In this document: in pieces, positions 34,357-43,902 of the stretch | Layout of the letters: the number at the start of each line of letters is the position of its first letter | Numbering within the stretch: the first letter of the stretch is position 1 | Source: Acidobacteriota bacterium | GTDB taxonomy: Bacteria; Acidobacteriota; Vicinamibacteria; Vicinamibacterales; JAHECP01 | Direction of reading: 5' to 3' | Length of the DNA stretch: 57,635 nucleotides | Assembly: GCA_024641665.1 (NCBI GenBank) | Contig: JAHECP010000017.1 | Coordinates: 1 to 57,635 of the forward strand | Notes under the pieces: model-generated | Seen by the model: only the letters and a program-made list of their open reading frames with translations | The model's database searches: none | Told to the model about the DNA's origin: nothing | Translations under genes and position numbers: made by a program

Positions 34357-35214
34357 TCAGGTCGCCAGCGTCTTCGTTCGCGCCAGCCTCAACAGGTTGC
34401 CGAAGAAGAGGTCCGGCTTCTCCAAGTACACCACGTGGCCGCAATCCTCCACCAGCTCGAAGCGTACCGCCGGCAGGATGCCGGTCAGCTTGCGCTGCAC
34501 CCACGGCGGGATCGCGCGGTCCTCGGCGCCGGCCATGACGAGCGTCGGCGTCCGGATGGCGCGGTAGGCGGGCAGGTTGGCGTCCAGCGCGGCGAAGAAC
34601 GGGTTCTGCGCCTCGGTCAGCCGCACCAGGACGTGCGTGCGGTGCTGGAAGCGATCCTGGAACTTCGCCCGCATCGGCTCGAGCTTGTCGCGGAACGCGC
34701 GGGCGAACGTCTCGCCGAAGATCTTCTCGTACAGGTAGTGCGTGTAGATCTCGAACGCCTCGGGCCCGCCGCGGTAGAAGCGCAGCGACAGCGCCTGGTA
34801 CATGTCGAACAGCGTCTCGTGCGACAGCAGGATGCCCGACAGCGTCAGCGTGTGGAGCCGCTCCTGGAACTGCCGGGCGCAATCGAGCGCGACGAAGCCA
34901 CCGTACGAGATGCCCATCAGGTGGAAACGTGCGACCTGCAGCTCGTCCGCGATGAGGGTGAGATAGGCGGCCATCCGCGGGATGTCGTACGGCACGTCGT
35001 CCGCAGACGACTCGCCCTGGCCCGGGTAGTCGTACAGAATCACGTCGAGCTCGGGCAGCAGGCGAGGCAGGAAGCCGTACCACGCCTTGGTGTGCATGGC
35101 GAGGCCGTTCAGCAGGCCGATCGCCTCGCGGTCGCCGCGCCCGAAGTACTCGTAGTGGATGCGGTGGCCGTCCGCTTCGACGAACCCCTCGCGATCGGGA
35201 ACCAGATCGGCCAT
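34357..35214 (-). CDS. Alpha/beta hydrolase
   Basis: Encodes 285 residues from the ATG at 35212-35214, preceded by GAGGTG at 6 nt. VEADGHRIHYEYFGRG, LLNGLAMHTKAWYG, LYDYPGQGESS and the elbow LMGISYGGFVAL (Ser near 103) are classical for this fold, followed by the acid GAEDRAIP and base EDCGHVVYLEKP. The N-terminal extension of the frame reads through a cluster of palindromic repeats and is not coding. The acyl cluster around it suggests an acyl or polyester substrate. Confidence 0.83.
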   Translation of the reverse strand: MADLVPDREGFVEADGHRIHYEYFGRGDREAIGLLNGLAMHTKAWYGFLPRLLPELDVILYDYPGQGESSADDVPYDIPRMAAYLTLIADELQVARFHLMGISYGGFVALDCARQFQERLHTLTLSGILLSHETLFDMYQALSLRFYRGGPEAFEIYTHYLYEKIFGETFARAFRDKLEPMRAKFQDRFQHRTHVLVRLTEAQNPFFAALDANLPAYRAIRTPTLVMAGAEDRAIPPWVQRKLTGILPAVRFELVEDCGHVVYLEKPDLFFGNLLRLARTKTLAT

Positions 35215-35236
35215 GCTCGTCACCTCGACCGAGGGT

Positions 35237-35378
35237 GGCACAGGTCTCTGACCTGTGCCCCACCGCCCAGGTCGAAGACCTGGGCCACCCGCCAGCGGTT
35301 GCTCACTCGCAGCGCACAGCTTCAGCTGTGCGCCCCAGCCCCCAGCCCCCAGTCCCCCCTGGCCCGCCGAAGCCTTGG
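35237..35378. repeat. Cluster of four palindromic elements
   Basis: Between the thiolase stop and the hydrolase start: GGCACAGGT/ACCTGTGCC (35237-35259), GCCCAGGTC/GACCTGGGC (35265-35285), GCGCACAGCT/AGCTGTGCGC (35312-35333) and an imperfect CGCC-GAAGCCT-TGGCG element near 35366-35380. The third recurs identically inside the ligase gene at 37439-37460. Each is 14-23 bp and would form a hairpin. Confidence 0.8.
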
Positions 35379-35387
35379 CGAAAGCGG

Positions 35388-36587
35388 CTACACCGTCAGT
35401 ATCGTGCACACCGACGCGCAGATCGGCCCGCCGATGTTGAACGTGGCGGCCACCCGCGGCGCCTTCGCCTGGAGCGGCGCGGGCGCCTTGCCCAGCAGCT
35501 GCCACGCGCACCAGCCGATCATCGCGACGCCGGTCGCGCCGACCGGATGCCCCTTCGCGATGAGGCCGCCCGAGGTGTTGATGGCGCACTCGCCGTCGGG
35601 CGCCGCGCGGCCGTCGAGCCAGTAGCGCGCGCCGCGTCCGTACTCGGCCTTCCCCAGCACCTCGGTGCCGATGGCCCCCATGACCGTGAAGCAGTCGTGG
35701 ATCTCCGCCACGGTGACGTCACGGGCGGTGACGCCGGCCGCCTCGTACGCGCGGCGCATCGCGCAATAGGCTCCGGCCGGCCGCAGCACGTCGCGGCCCG
35801 CCTTCTTCAGCGGATCGGTGGCCTGCGCCCACCCGGCGAGGCGCACGCAATCCCGGGCGCGCAGCCCCAGCTTCGCCAGCCCGGCCTCGGTCGCCAGCAC
35901 GAGCGCCGCGTACCCGTCCGTGATCTGCGAGCAGTCGTAGGTCTTGAGCGGCAGGCCGTCCACGATGTAGCGGTTGATGCCCTCGATGGCCATCGCCTGG
36001 TCCAGCGTGATCTGCACCTTGCGCATCTGCGCGTACGGGTTGTGCTTCGCGTTCGCGTACTCGGCCACCGCGATCGCCGCCAGGTCGCGCTCGGTCACGC
36101 CGTGCGCCTGCAGGTAGTCGCGCATCACCTCGGCGAAGAGGTGCGGGAAGACGAACGTCTTGCCCTCGCGCTCGGCGGGGTGCGAGAAGTACCCGAGCAC
36201 CTGCCCGATGAGCTTCCCGTCCATCTTCCCCTCGGCGTCGCGCATCTTCTCGTAGCCGACCGCCAGGCCGATCTCGCCGAGCCCCAGCGCGAGCTTCTGC
36301 GCCACCGACACCACCGCCTGGCCGCCCGACGCGCAGGCGTTCTCCACCGCCTCGATCGGCTTGCCGCCGAGGCCGGGCACCATGGCCACCAGCCCCGCGA
36401 GCAGCCCCTGCTGGTTGAGCGAGAAGTTGCAGGTGGCGCCGATCGACGCGACGTCGATGACGCCGGGCTCGACGTGGATCTCGCCGCAGGCGCCGCGGAC
36501 GGCGGCCTCGACGATCTCGGGCACGGTCAGGCCCATCAGCTTGCCGAAGGGCGACTGGTGGTAGGCCGCGATGTAGATGGGCGTCAT
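35388..36587 (-). CDS. Thiolase-family acetyl/acyl-CoA acyltransferase
   Basis: Encodes 399 residues. The nucleophile segment EAVENACASGGQAVVS has Cys near 85, and the second active-site region is HDCFTVMGAIG. The conserved GLIAKGHPVGATG loop and a C-terminal VAATFNIGGPICASVCTILTV complete the fold. The degradative-type sequence resembles SCP2-thiolases and archaeal-type acetyl-CoA acyltransferases; no DUF35 OB-fold partner is adjacent. It may condense or cleave beta-ketoacyl-CoA. It lies between the ligase/hydrolase fusion and a hydrolase, all in the same direction. Confidence 0.85.
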   Translation of the reverse strand: MTPIYIAAYHQSPFGKLMGLTVPEIVEAAVRGACGEIHVEPGVIDVASIGATCNFSLNQQGLLAGLVAMVPGLGGKPIEAVENACASGGQAVVSVAQKLALGLGEIGLAVGYEKMRDAEGKMDGKLIGQVLGYFSHPAEREGKTFVFPHLFAEVMRDYLQAHGVTERDLAAIAVAEYANAKHNPYAQMRKVQITLDQAMAIEGINRYIVDGLPLKTYDCSQITDGYAALVLATEAGLAKLGLRARDCVRLAGWAQATDPLKKAGRDVLRPAGAYCAMRRAYEAAGVTARDVTVAEIHDCFTVMGAIGTEVLGKAEYGRGARYWLDGRAAPDGECAINTSGGLIAKGHPVGATGVAMIGWCAWQLLGKAPAPLQAKAPRVAATFNIGGPICASVCTILTV

Positions 36588-36600
36588 GAGAGCCTCCCGA

Positions 36601-38997
36601 TTACGTCAGGCCGGCCAGAAACGGCCGGATCAGGTCCAGCACGCGCCCGGGCGCCTCGGCCACGAGCCCGTGCCCGGCGCCGGGCACGATCGTCAGCGTC
36701 GCCCCCGGTATGCCGGCCGCCAGCGCCGTCGCGTGCGCCGGCGGGAACGTGCGGTCGAGCTCGGCGCCGACGACGAGCGTGGGACAGCGTACACCGGACA
36801 CGACCCCCGTGAGATCGAGCCCCTCGAGCGAGGCGAGCAGCGCGTCCATCGCGCCGAACCACTCGCGCGGCAGTGCCGCGAACCGCTGGCGCCGCGCGAC
36901 CATGGTATCCTCCTGCGCCGCGACGTACGCCGCCGAATACGTGCCCGGCGTCACCAGGTCGAACAGCACGCCGCCGTCACCGCCGGCGGCCGCCGCGCGG
37001 CACGCCTCGCGCATCGGCTGGGCCGCCGCCCACATCTCCGGTGTCAGCCGGTCGGTGGCGGTAATGGCCGCGACCGACCGCACGCGGTCCGGGTGCCGGG
37101 CCGCCAGGAGCAGGGCGACCTCGGCGCCGAACGACGTGCCGACCGCGTGCACCCGCGCCACCCCGAGATGATCGAGGAGCGCCACCACGTCGGCGACGTG
37201 CCCGTCGACCGACGGCGGCGGCGTCCCCGGCGAGAGGAGCTGGCCGCGGAAGTCGAACCCGATCACGCGGTGGTGCGGCTCGAGGCCGGCGGCGACGGGC
37301 TGCCAGGCCGCGAACGTCATCATGCCGCCGTTCAGCAGCAGCACCGGATCGTCGCCGCCCGCGCCGGTCACCTTGTGCGTGAGGATCGGCTGGGCGCAGG
37401 GCTCGAGCCCTGCGCGACGCGAGGCGCCGCCATCCGTAGCGCACAGCTTCAGCTGTGCGCCGCCGGGCGGAAGATCGGCGTAACGCTTCTGCAGCTCGCC
37501 CTTCACCACCTTGCCGTACGGCGTGCGCGGCAGTGCGTTCACGAAGACGAACGCCTTGGGGATCTTGTAGCGCGCGAGCCGGCCGTCGAGATGCGCCGTG
37601 AGGTCCTCGACGGTGAGCGCGCGTCCGGGCCGCGCCACGACGAACGCCACGCCCATCTCGCCCCACACCTCGTGCGGCGCGCCGATGACGGCCGCGTCCT
37701 GCACGCCCGGATGGAGCAGCAGCTCGGCCTCGACCTCGGCGGGGTACACGTTGACCCCGCCGCTGATGAACATGTCCTTCTTCCGGCCCGCGATGTAGTG
37801 AAACCCCTCGGCGTCGCGCCGCGCCAGGTCGCCGGTGTGAAACCAGCCGTCGGCGTCGAGCGTCTCCGCGGTGGCTTCCGGGTCGTTCCAGTAGCCGCGG
37901 CAGACGTGCGGCCCGCGCAGCCACAGCTCGCCCACCTCGCCCGCGGGCACGTCGCGGCCGTCGGCGCCGACCACGCGCGTCTCCGTGAACATAAGCGGCT
38001 TGCCGATCGAGCCCTTCTTGCGGACCGACTCCTCCACCGTCATCGCGAAGCAGTTCACGCCGACCTCGGTGAGACCGTAGCCCTGCTTGAAGACGACGCC
38101 GCGGCGCTGGTAGGCCTCGATGAGGTACTCGGGCAGCGGCGCGCCGCCGCTGATGAACCACCGCACGTGGCCGAGATCCGTCGTCTCGAACTCGGGCGCC
38201 TCCATGAGCAGCTTCCAGATGGTGGGCACGCCGAGGACGACCGTGCACCGCTCGCGCTCGATGGTCCGCCAGACCTCGCCGGCGTCGAAGCCGCGGTGCA
38301 GGACGATCGTGCCGCCGATGATGAAGATCGGGGTGAGGAACGCGCCCAGGGCGCCCGCATGGTAGAGCGGCGTGAAGATCGGACTGACGTCGTCCTCACG
38401 TAGCTGCCAGCCGACGACCGTGTTGTAGCCGTTCCACGAGATCATGCGGTGCGGCACCATCACGCCCTTCGGGCGTCCGGTCGTGCCGCTCGTGTACAGG
38501 AGACAGGCGACGTCCTCGGGGTCGGACCGAACGGGCTCCCACGCGAGGCCCGCGGTCGCCGCGAGGCGGTCGGCGAACACGTCGTGGCCGGGGGCGGCGC
38601 GGTCGTCGAAGGTCACCCAGCGCTCGAGCGACGCGAGCGGCTCGAGGGCCGCGACCGTCTCGCGCGTGGCGGCGTCGTAGACGAGCGCGCGCATCCCGCT
38701 GTCGCGCACTACGTGGACGAGCTCGTGCGCGGTGAGGCGCGTGCTGAGCGGCACGAGCACCACGCCGGCCTTGAGCGCGCCGAAGAAGACGTCGAGGAAC
38801 GCGACGGAGTTGCCGGCCAGCAGGCCCGCGAGATCGCCGCGACCCAGGCCGAGATCGCGCTGCAGGGTGCGCGCCGCCGCGACGGCGCGCGCGTCGAGCT
38901 CGGCGTAGGTGAACCGCCGGCCGGACGCCACGTCCACGAGCGCCGTCTTCGACGGCGTGAGCCGCGCCCGCTCGCCGAGGAGGTCACCGTGCAGCAT
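36601..38997 (-). CDS. Acyl-CoA ligase fused to alpha/beta hydrolase
   Basis: Encodes 798 residues. Residues 1-510 are a complete adenylate-forming ligase: LYTSGTTGRPKG near 167-178, YGLTEVG near 307, GWFHTGDLARRD near 384, and the catalytic Lys in GKVVKG near 496. Residues 511-540 are a low-complexity linker. Residues 541-798 form an alpha/beta hydrolase with LLLNGGMM, the elbow GTSFGAEVAL (Ser near 622) and a late GAGHGLV histidine. The linker is encoded by two palindromic repeats. The ligase probably activates a carboxylate as its CoA thioester and the hydrolase may act on related esters or thioesters. It could also be two genes fused in frame. Confidence 0.85.
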   Translation of the reverse strand: MLHGDLLGERARLTPSKTALVDVASGRRFTYAELDARAVAAARTLQRDLGLGRGDLAGLLAGNSVAFLDVFFGALKAGVVLVPLSTRLTAHELVHVVRDSGMRALVYDAATRETVAALEPLASLERWVTFDDRAAPGHDVFADRLAATAGLAWEPVRSDPEDVACLLYTSGTTGRPKGVMVPHRMISWNGYNTVVGWQLREDDVSPIFTPLYHAGALGAFLTPIFIIGGTIVLHRGFDAGEVWRTIERERCTVVLGVPTIWKLLMEAPEFETTDLGHVRWFISGGAPLPEYLIEAYQRRGVVFKQGYGLTEVGVNCFAMTVEESVRKKGSIGKPLMFTETRVVGADGRDVPAGEVGELWLRGPHVCRGYWNDPEATAETLDADGWFHTGDLARRDAEGFHYIAGRKKDMFISGGVNVYPAEVEAELLLHPGVQDAAVIGAPHEVWGEMGVAFVVARPGRALTVEDLTAHLDGRLARYKIPKAFVFVNALPRTPYGKVVKGELQKRYADLPPGGAQLKLCATDGGASRRAGLEPCAQPILTHKVTGAGGDDPVLLLNGGMMTFAAWQPVAAGLEPHHRVIGFDFRGQLLSPGTPPPSVDGHVADVVALLDHLGVARVHAVGTSFGAEVALLLAARHPDRVRSVAAITATDRLTPEMWAAAQPMREACRAAAAGGDGGVLFDLVTPGTYSAAYVAAQEDTMVARRQRFAALPREWFGAMDALLASLEGLDLTGVVSGVRCPTLVVGAELDRTFPPAHATALAAGIPGATLTIVPGAGHGLVAEAPGRVLDLIRPFLAGLT
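37378..37467. repeat. Palindromes encoding the ligase-hydrolase linker
   Basis: GCGCAGGGCTC/GAGCCCTGCGC at 37394-37415 and GCGCACAGCT/AGCTGTGCGC at 37439-37460 are perfect palindromes inside the coding region. On the minus strand they read as GAQLKLCA and AGLEPCAQ. The second matches an intergenic copy at 35312-35333 over 24 bp including flanks. Confidence 0.85.
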
Positions 38998-39005
38998 TGT
39001 TCACC

Positions 39006-39022
39006 GTGGGGCTTCGCCCCAC
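39006..39022. repeat. GTGGGGC-TTC-GCCCCAC hairpin
   Basis: A perfect 7-bp stem with a TTC loop, followed by further GC-rich partial palindromes up to 39060, separates the KAS III-like gene from the ligase gene. It may be a repeat or a weak terminator. Confidence 0.55.
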
Positions 39023-39110
39023 ACCCCAGCTCGGTCGCTTGCGGGGGCCCCGACGCCCCGCGCCGCTCCCTCGCGCGCCGCGCCGTGCGCGGCCTGTCGA
39101 CTGGCGGCGG

Positions 39111-40103
<993 letters not shown>

Positions 40104-40123
40104 GACGTGGGGTCCTCGAATCC

Positions 40124-40903
40124 CTAGGTGCCGACCACCAGGCCGCCGTCGACCGACAGCGTGGCGCCATGGACGAAGCCGGCCTGGCGCGAGGCCAGCC
40201 AGACGTAGGCGTCGGCGATGTCGCGCGGCTCGCCCATGCGCCCGATCGGCGTGCGCGCCACCATCTGGTCCAGGACCTTCTGCGGCATCGCCCGCAGGAT
40301 CTCCGTGCCGACGAAGCCCGGTGCGACGGCGTTCACGCGGATGCCGTAGCGCCCCAGCTCGCGCGCCCACGTCCGCGTCATGTTGATCACCGCGGCCTTC
40401 GTCGCGGCGTAGTTGGTCTGGCCGAAGTTGCCGTAGAGGCCGACGACCGACGAGGCGTTGAGGATCACCCCGCCGCCCGCGCGGATCATGTGCGGCACCA
40501 CGGCGCGCGCGCAGTGGAACACCCCGCGCAGGTTGACGTCGATCACCCGGTCGAACGTCTCGTCGGTCATGATCGACGCCACCGCGCCGTCCTTCCACTT
40601 CACCAGCTGCGCGTCGCGGACGATACCGGCGTTGTTGACGAGCACGTCCACGCGGCCCCATCGCGCGACGACGTCCTGGACGGCCGCGTCGACGGCGGCC
40701 GCGTCGGCGACGTCCACGCGCGCGAACGCCGCCTCGCCGCCGGCCGCCGCCAGCGCCTCGACGAGCGCCTTCGCCTCGTCGTCGTTGACGTCCCACGCCG
40801 TCACGCGCGCGCGCTCCCCGGCGAAGGCGAGCGCCGTGGCGCGGCCGATCCCCGCCGCGGCGCCCGTGACGATCACGACCTTTCCGGCAAGCCCTGTGTC
40901 CAT
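40124..40903 (-). CDS. FabG-like 3-oxoacyl-[ACP] reductase (SDR)
   Basis: Encodes 259 residues. TGAAAGIG at 13-20 binds NAD(P); NNAG near 90-93, Ser near 151-152 in ILNASSVVG, and YAATK (Tyr 165, Lys 169) form the active site, with PGFVGTEI after it and the VDGGLVV terminus usual for FabG-like enzymes. It begins 1 nt after the stop of the TonB receptor gene and 20 nt before the KAS III-like start, so it is likely in the same transcript. It may reduce a beta-ketoacyl intermediate in this pathway. Confidence 0.9.
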   Translation of the reverse strand: MDTGLAGKVVIVTGAAAGIGRATALAFAGERARVTAWDVNDDEAKALVEALAAAGGEAAFARVDVADAAAVDAAVQDVVARWGRVDVLVNNAGIVRDAQLVKWKDGAVASIMTDETFDRVIDVNLRGVFHCARAVVPHMIRAGGGVILNASSVVGLYGNFGQTNYAATKAAVINMTRTWARELGRYGIRVNAVAPGFVGTEILRAMPQKVLDQMVARTPIGRMGEPRDIADAYVWLASRQAGFVHGATLSVDGGLVVGT

Positions 40904-40904
40904 A

Positions 40905-43694
40905 CTAGAAGGTGAGCCGCACCCCGAGCTGTGCCTCGAACGACGGCAGCGTCCCCGTGTACTCCTTGAAGCGCGGGTTGGAGACGGCGGGCAGCGCCGG
41001 GTTGGCCAGTGTCGGCCCGCTCAGGAACTCGCCGTTCTGGATCGAGTTGACGTCGTAGTTGACGCGGTTGAACAGGTTGAACGCCTCGGCAATCAGGTCC
41101 GCCCGCGCGGTCCCGCGGATTGGCAGCGCGTAGGTGACCCGCAGGTTCACCGACGCGTAGTTCGGCCCGTTCTCCGAGAAGCGGGGTACGCCGACGGGAC
41201 GATCCGAGTTCTTGCCGTCGCCGTTGTAGTCGTACCCGAGACGATGGTTCCACGGCTGGCCCGAACCGTAGTCGAAGATCGGCGCGACGGTCAGGTTGTG
41301 CGGCAGGCGGAAGACGCCCGACGCCACGAAGCGGTACCGCTCGTCGGCGCGCGAGCGCCCCCACTCGGCCTCGATGTTCGACGGATCGTTCGGATAGTCG
41401 GTGAGCACCGGGCTGAAGTCGTCGTTGATGTTCTTCTTGCTGGCGATCGTCAGCGACGCCGTGACGAGGTGACCGCCGGTGAGCGTGCCGTTGAGGCTCA
41501 TGACGAACGCCTTGTACTCCGAGCGCCCCTCGTTCGTGTAGGCGTTGATCTGGTTGAATGCCGGGCTGATCCGCCCGCCGCCGGCGGCGTTCCCGCGGAA
41601 GTTCGTGTCGCGGATGATGATCTCGTCGCGCCCCTTGACGTACACGCCCTCGAAGTCCGCGAAGAGGCCCGTGCGCCCGAGGCGCACCGTGTAGCCCACC
41701 GTGGCCTGCGTCGCCTGCGGGCTCACCAGCGTCGAGTTGATCCGCGCGGCGTCGCGCGGCAGCGGCAGGCCGGTCGTCGACGGGTTGTTCGCGTCCAGCG
41801 TAAAGACGGGCAGGCCGAGTACCGCGCCGTTGATGCGCTGCTGGATGATGCGGCCCGTGAAGCCGTTCTGCTGCAGCTCGACGGCCGCCGGCACGAGGAG
41901 GAACCGGCCCGTGAAGAGCCCGACACCGCCGCGCACGACGTGCGCGCCGTCGCCCAGGACGTCCCACGAGAAGCCGCCGCGCGGCTGGAAGTTGTTCGTG
42001 TCGCGCCCGCGCGGCGTGGGCTGCAGCGGACTCGTGAAATCGGGGTTGTTCCCCTGCGTGTCGAGGTCGTAGCGCAGGCCCAGGTTGATCGTCACCCGCG
42101 GCGACGGCCGCAGGTCGGCCTGCGCGAAGCCCGCCAGCAGGTTGGTCGTGATGATCGACTCGCCCGACCCCGACGCGTCCACGTAGAGCAACGGCAGCGC
42201 CCGCGTGTCGGTCACGTAGATCATCAGGTTCTGCGGGTACACGGGGAAGTTCCAGTCGTCCTTCACCCGCTGCCACGACCCGCCGAACTTCATGTCCGCC
42301 GCCCACCGGCCGTTCCCCAGCCGCGTGAAGAACGTGTCGCGCAGCTCGACGATGTCGCCCGAGTCCAGCTGATCGCCGGTGATGTTGGCGCCCGTAATGA
42401 GCGTGTTGCCGCTCGAGAAGTACTCCGAGAGCGCCGACGACTGGTTCGGCTCGGTGAACTTGCGGCGACCCACCTGGAACGCCAGCTGGTTCAGCGTGAT
42501 GTTGCTGATCGTCCAGTTGTGCGTCACCATCACGTTGTAGTTGTCGCGGGTCAGGCGGATGCCGGACGACTCGTCCGCCACGCCACCGGCGCGGAAGTTC
42601 GTCTGCTTGTAGTGCTCGTACACCACGTTGGCCTGCAGGTGCTGCTGGTTGTTGATCTGGTGGTCGACGCCCCCGTAGACGAGCGACTGCCGCAGCGGCA
42701 CTTTCAGGTCGGCCGCCTCGGACGCATAGGCGCCGCCCGGCCGGAAGAGCGCGATCGCGTTCTCGTTGATCTGCTCGAACGACCCGAAGTAGTGCGTCCG
42801 GTCCTTCACGATCGGACCGCCCAGCGTGAAGCCGAACTGCTGGCGCGAGTAGGGGTTCTTCGTCGTCTCGAACTTGCTCTTCGCGCGCAACCCGTTGTCG
42901 CGGAAGAACGCGAAGGCCGAGCCCTTGAGATCGTTCGTGCCCGACTTGGTGACCACCGAGATCGCGCCGCCCGCCGAGCCCCCGATCTCCGTGTCGAACC
43001 GGTTCGAGATGACCCGGAACTCGCTGATCGCGTCCTGGCTGAACCGCGCGCGCGCCAGGCCGAGCGTGGGATCGGTGAAGTCCACGCCGTCGACCATGAT
43101 CGTGGACTGGCTGGCGTTGCCGCCCGCGCCGACGACCGGCGCGTCGCTGATGAACCGGTAGCTGCCGCGCTCGCGCTGGACGCCAGGCGCCAGAAACGCC
43201 AGGTTCTGGAAGTCGCGGTTGGCGACCGGCAGCTCCTGGATCTGCTCCGGCACGATGTTCGTGGAGGAGTCCGTCTTGTAGACGTCGACGAGCGGCACCT
43301 GCGCGGTGACGGTCACCGCCTCGCTCACCTGACCCACCTGCATCGTCACCGACAGGCGCGCCGTCTGGCCGACGCGCAGCGTGACGTTGTCCTGCACGAC
43401 CGTCGAGAAGCCCTGCAGCTCGAAGGTGGCCTTGTAGGTGCCCGGAGGCAGCGCCGGCACCCGCGCCATGCCGGCCCCGTCGGTCACCGTCGTGCGGCTG
43501 AGCCCGGTCTCGGTGTTCGCGACCTCCACCGTCACGCCGGGCAGCGCGGCCCCACTCTGATCGACCACGACCACCTCGATGATGCCGTCGGAGGTCTGCG
43601 CGCGCGCCACCGGCGCCGCGAGGAGACCGAATGCCGCGATCACCGCGAGCGCCGCCGCCCATCGGCCGGCCGCGCGAATCCCGTGCCTGCCCAT
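40905..43694 (-). CDS. TonB-dependent receptor with carboxypeptidase-regulatory-like domain
   Basis: Encodes 929 residues. The signal peptide is MGRHGIRAAGRWAAALAVIA to about residue 32 (VARAQ). A CarboxypepD_reg-like domain (IEVVVVDQSGAALPGVTVEV) follows, then a plug with VPLVDVYKTDSSTNIVPEQIQ and VDGVDFTDPTLG and a long beta-barrel ending in FEAQLGVRLTF, the terminal aromatic signature. AGGAGGC lies before the ATG. It heads the acyl-metabolism block. Uptake of a lipidic or aromatic ligand consumed by the downstream enzymes is an inference from this position. Confidence 0.9.
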   Translation of the reverse strand: MGRHGIRAAGRWAAALAVIAAFGLLAAPVARAQTSDGIIEVVVVDQSGAALPGVTVEVANTETGLSRTTVTDGAGMARVPALPPGTYKATFELQGFSTVVQDNVTLRVGQTARLSVTMQVGQVSEAVTVTAQVPLVDVYKTDSSTNIVPEQIQELPVANRDFQNLAFLAPGVQRERGSYRFISDAPVVGAGGNASQSTIMVDGVDFTDPTLGLARARFSQDAISEFRVISNRFDTEIGGSAGGAISVVTKSGTNDLKGSAFAFFRDNGLRAKSKFETTKNPYSRQQFGFTLGGPIVKDRTHYFGSFEQINENAIALFRPGGAYASEAADLKVPLRQSLVYGGVDHQINNQQHLQANVVYEHYKQTNFRAGGVADESSGIRLTRDNYNVMVTHNWTISNITLNQLAFQVGRRKFTEPNQSSALSEYFSSGNTLITGANITGDQLDSGDIVELRDTFFTRLGNGRWAADMKFGGSWQRVKDDWNFPVYPQNLMIYVTDTRALPLLYVDASGSGESIITTNLLAGFAQADLRPSPRVTINLGLRYDLDTQGNNPDFTSPLQPTPRGRDTNNFQPRGGFSWDVLGDGAHVVRGGVGLFTGRFLLVPAAVELQQNGFTGRIIQQRINGAVLGLPVFTLDANNPSTTGLPLPRDAARINSTLVSPQATQATVGYTVRLGRTGLFADFEGVYVKGRDEIIIRDTNFRGNAAGGGRISPAFNQINAYTNEGRSEYKAFVMSLNGTLTGGHLVTASLTIASKKNINDDFSPVLTDYPNDPSNIEAEWGRSRADERYRFVASGVFRLPHNLTVAPIFDYGSGQPWNHRLGYDYNGDGKNSDRPVGVPRFSENGPNYASVNLRVTYALPIRGTARADLIAEAFNLFNRVNYDVNSIQNGEFLSGPTLANPALPAVSNPRFKEYTGTLPSFEAQLGVRLTF

Positions 43695-43705
43695 AAGTGC
43701 CTCCT

Positions 43706-43723
43706 GGAGTGCCCGGGCACTCC
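43706..43723. promoter_or_regulatory. 18-bp perfect palindrome in the TonB-receptor leader
   Basis: GGAGTGCCC/GGGCACTCC lies immediately upstream of the ribosome-binding site (AGGAGGC). It could be an operator or a leader hairpin that occludes translation. Confidence 0.55.
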
Positions 43724-43828
43724 GTCATGCCTCGGCCGGTCGCGCGGTGCTCCCAGAGGGGGCCCGGCGGTCCGGCCTGCCACGGTCGAGCGTCCTGACA
43801 CAAACCGAACGCTCGTTATGTTACGCAG

Positions 43829-43857
43829 ACGATATGCTCGTCGGACCGGGCTGTCAA
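43829..43857 (-). promoter_or_regulatory. Promoter of the TonB-receptor/acyl block
   Basis: A perfect TTGACA -35 (43857-43852), a 17-bp spacer and TATCGT -10 (43834-43829). Predicted start is near 43822, giving a leader of about 128 nt that contains the palindrome at 43706-43723. Confidence 0.7.
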
Positions 43858-43902
43858 GGGGCCTGGGCCCGCCCCCCGGGAGCGAGGGGACGCGCCCACC
43901 CC

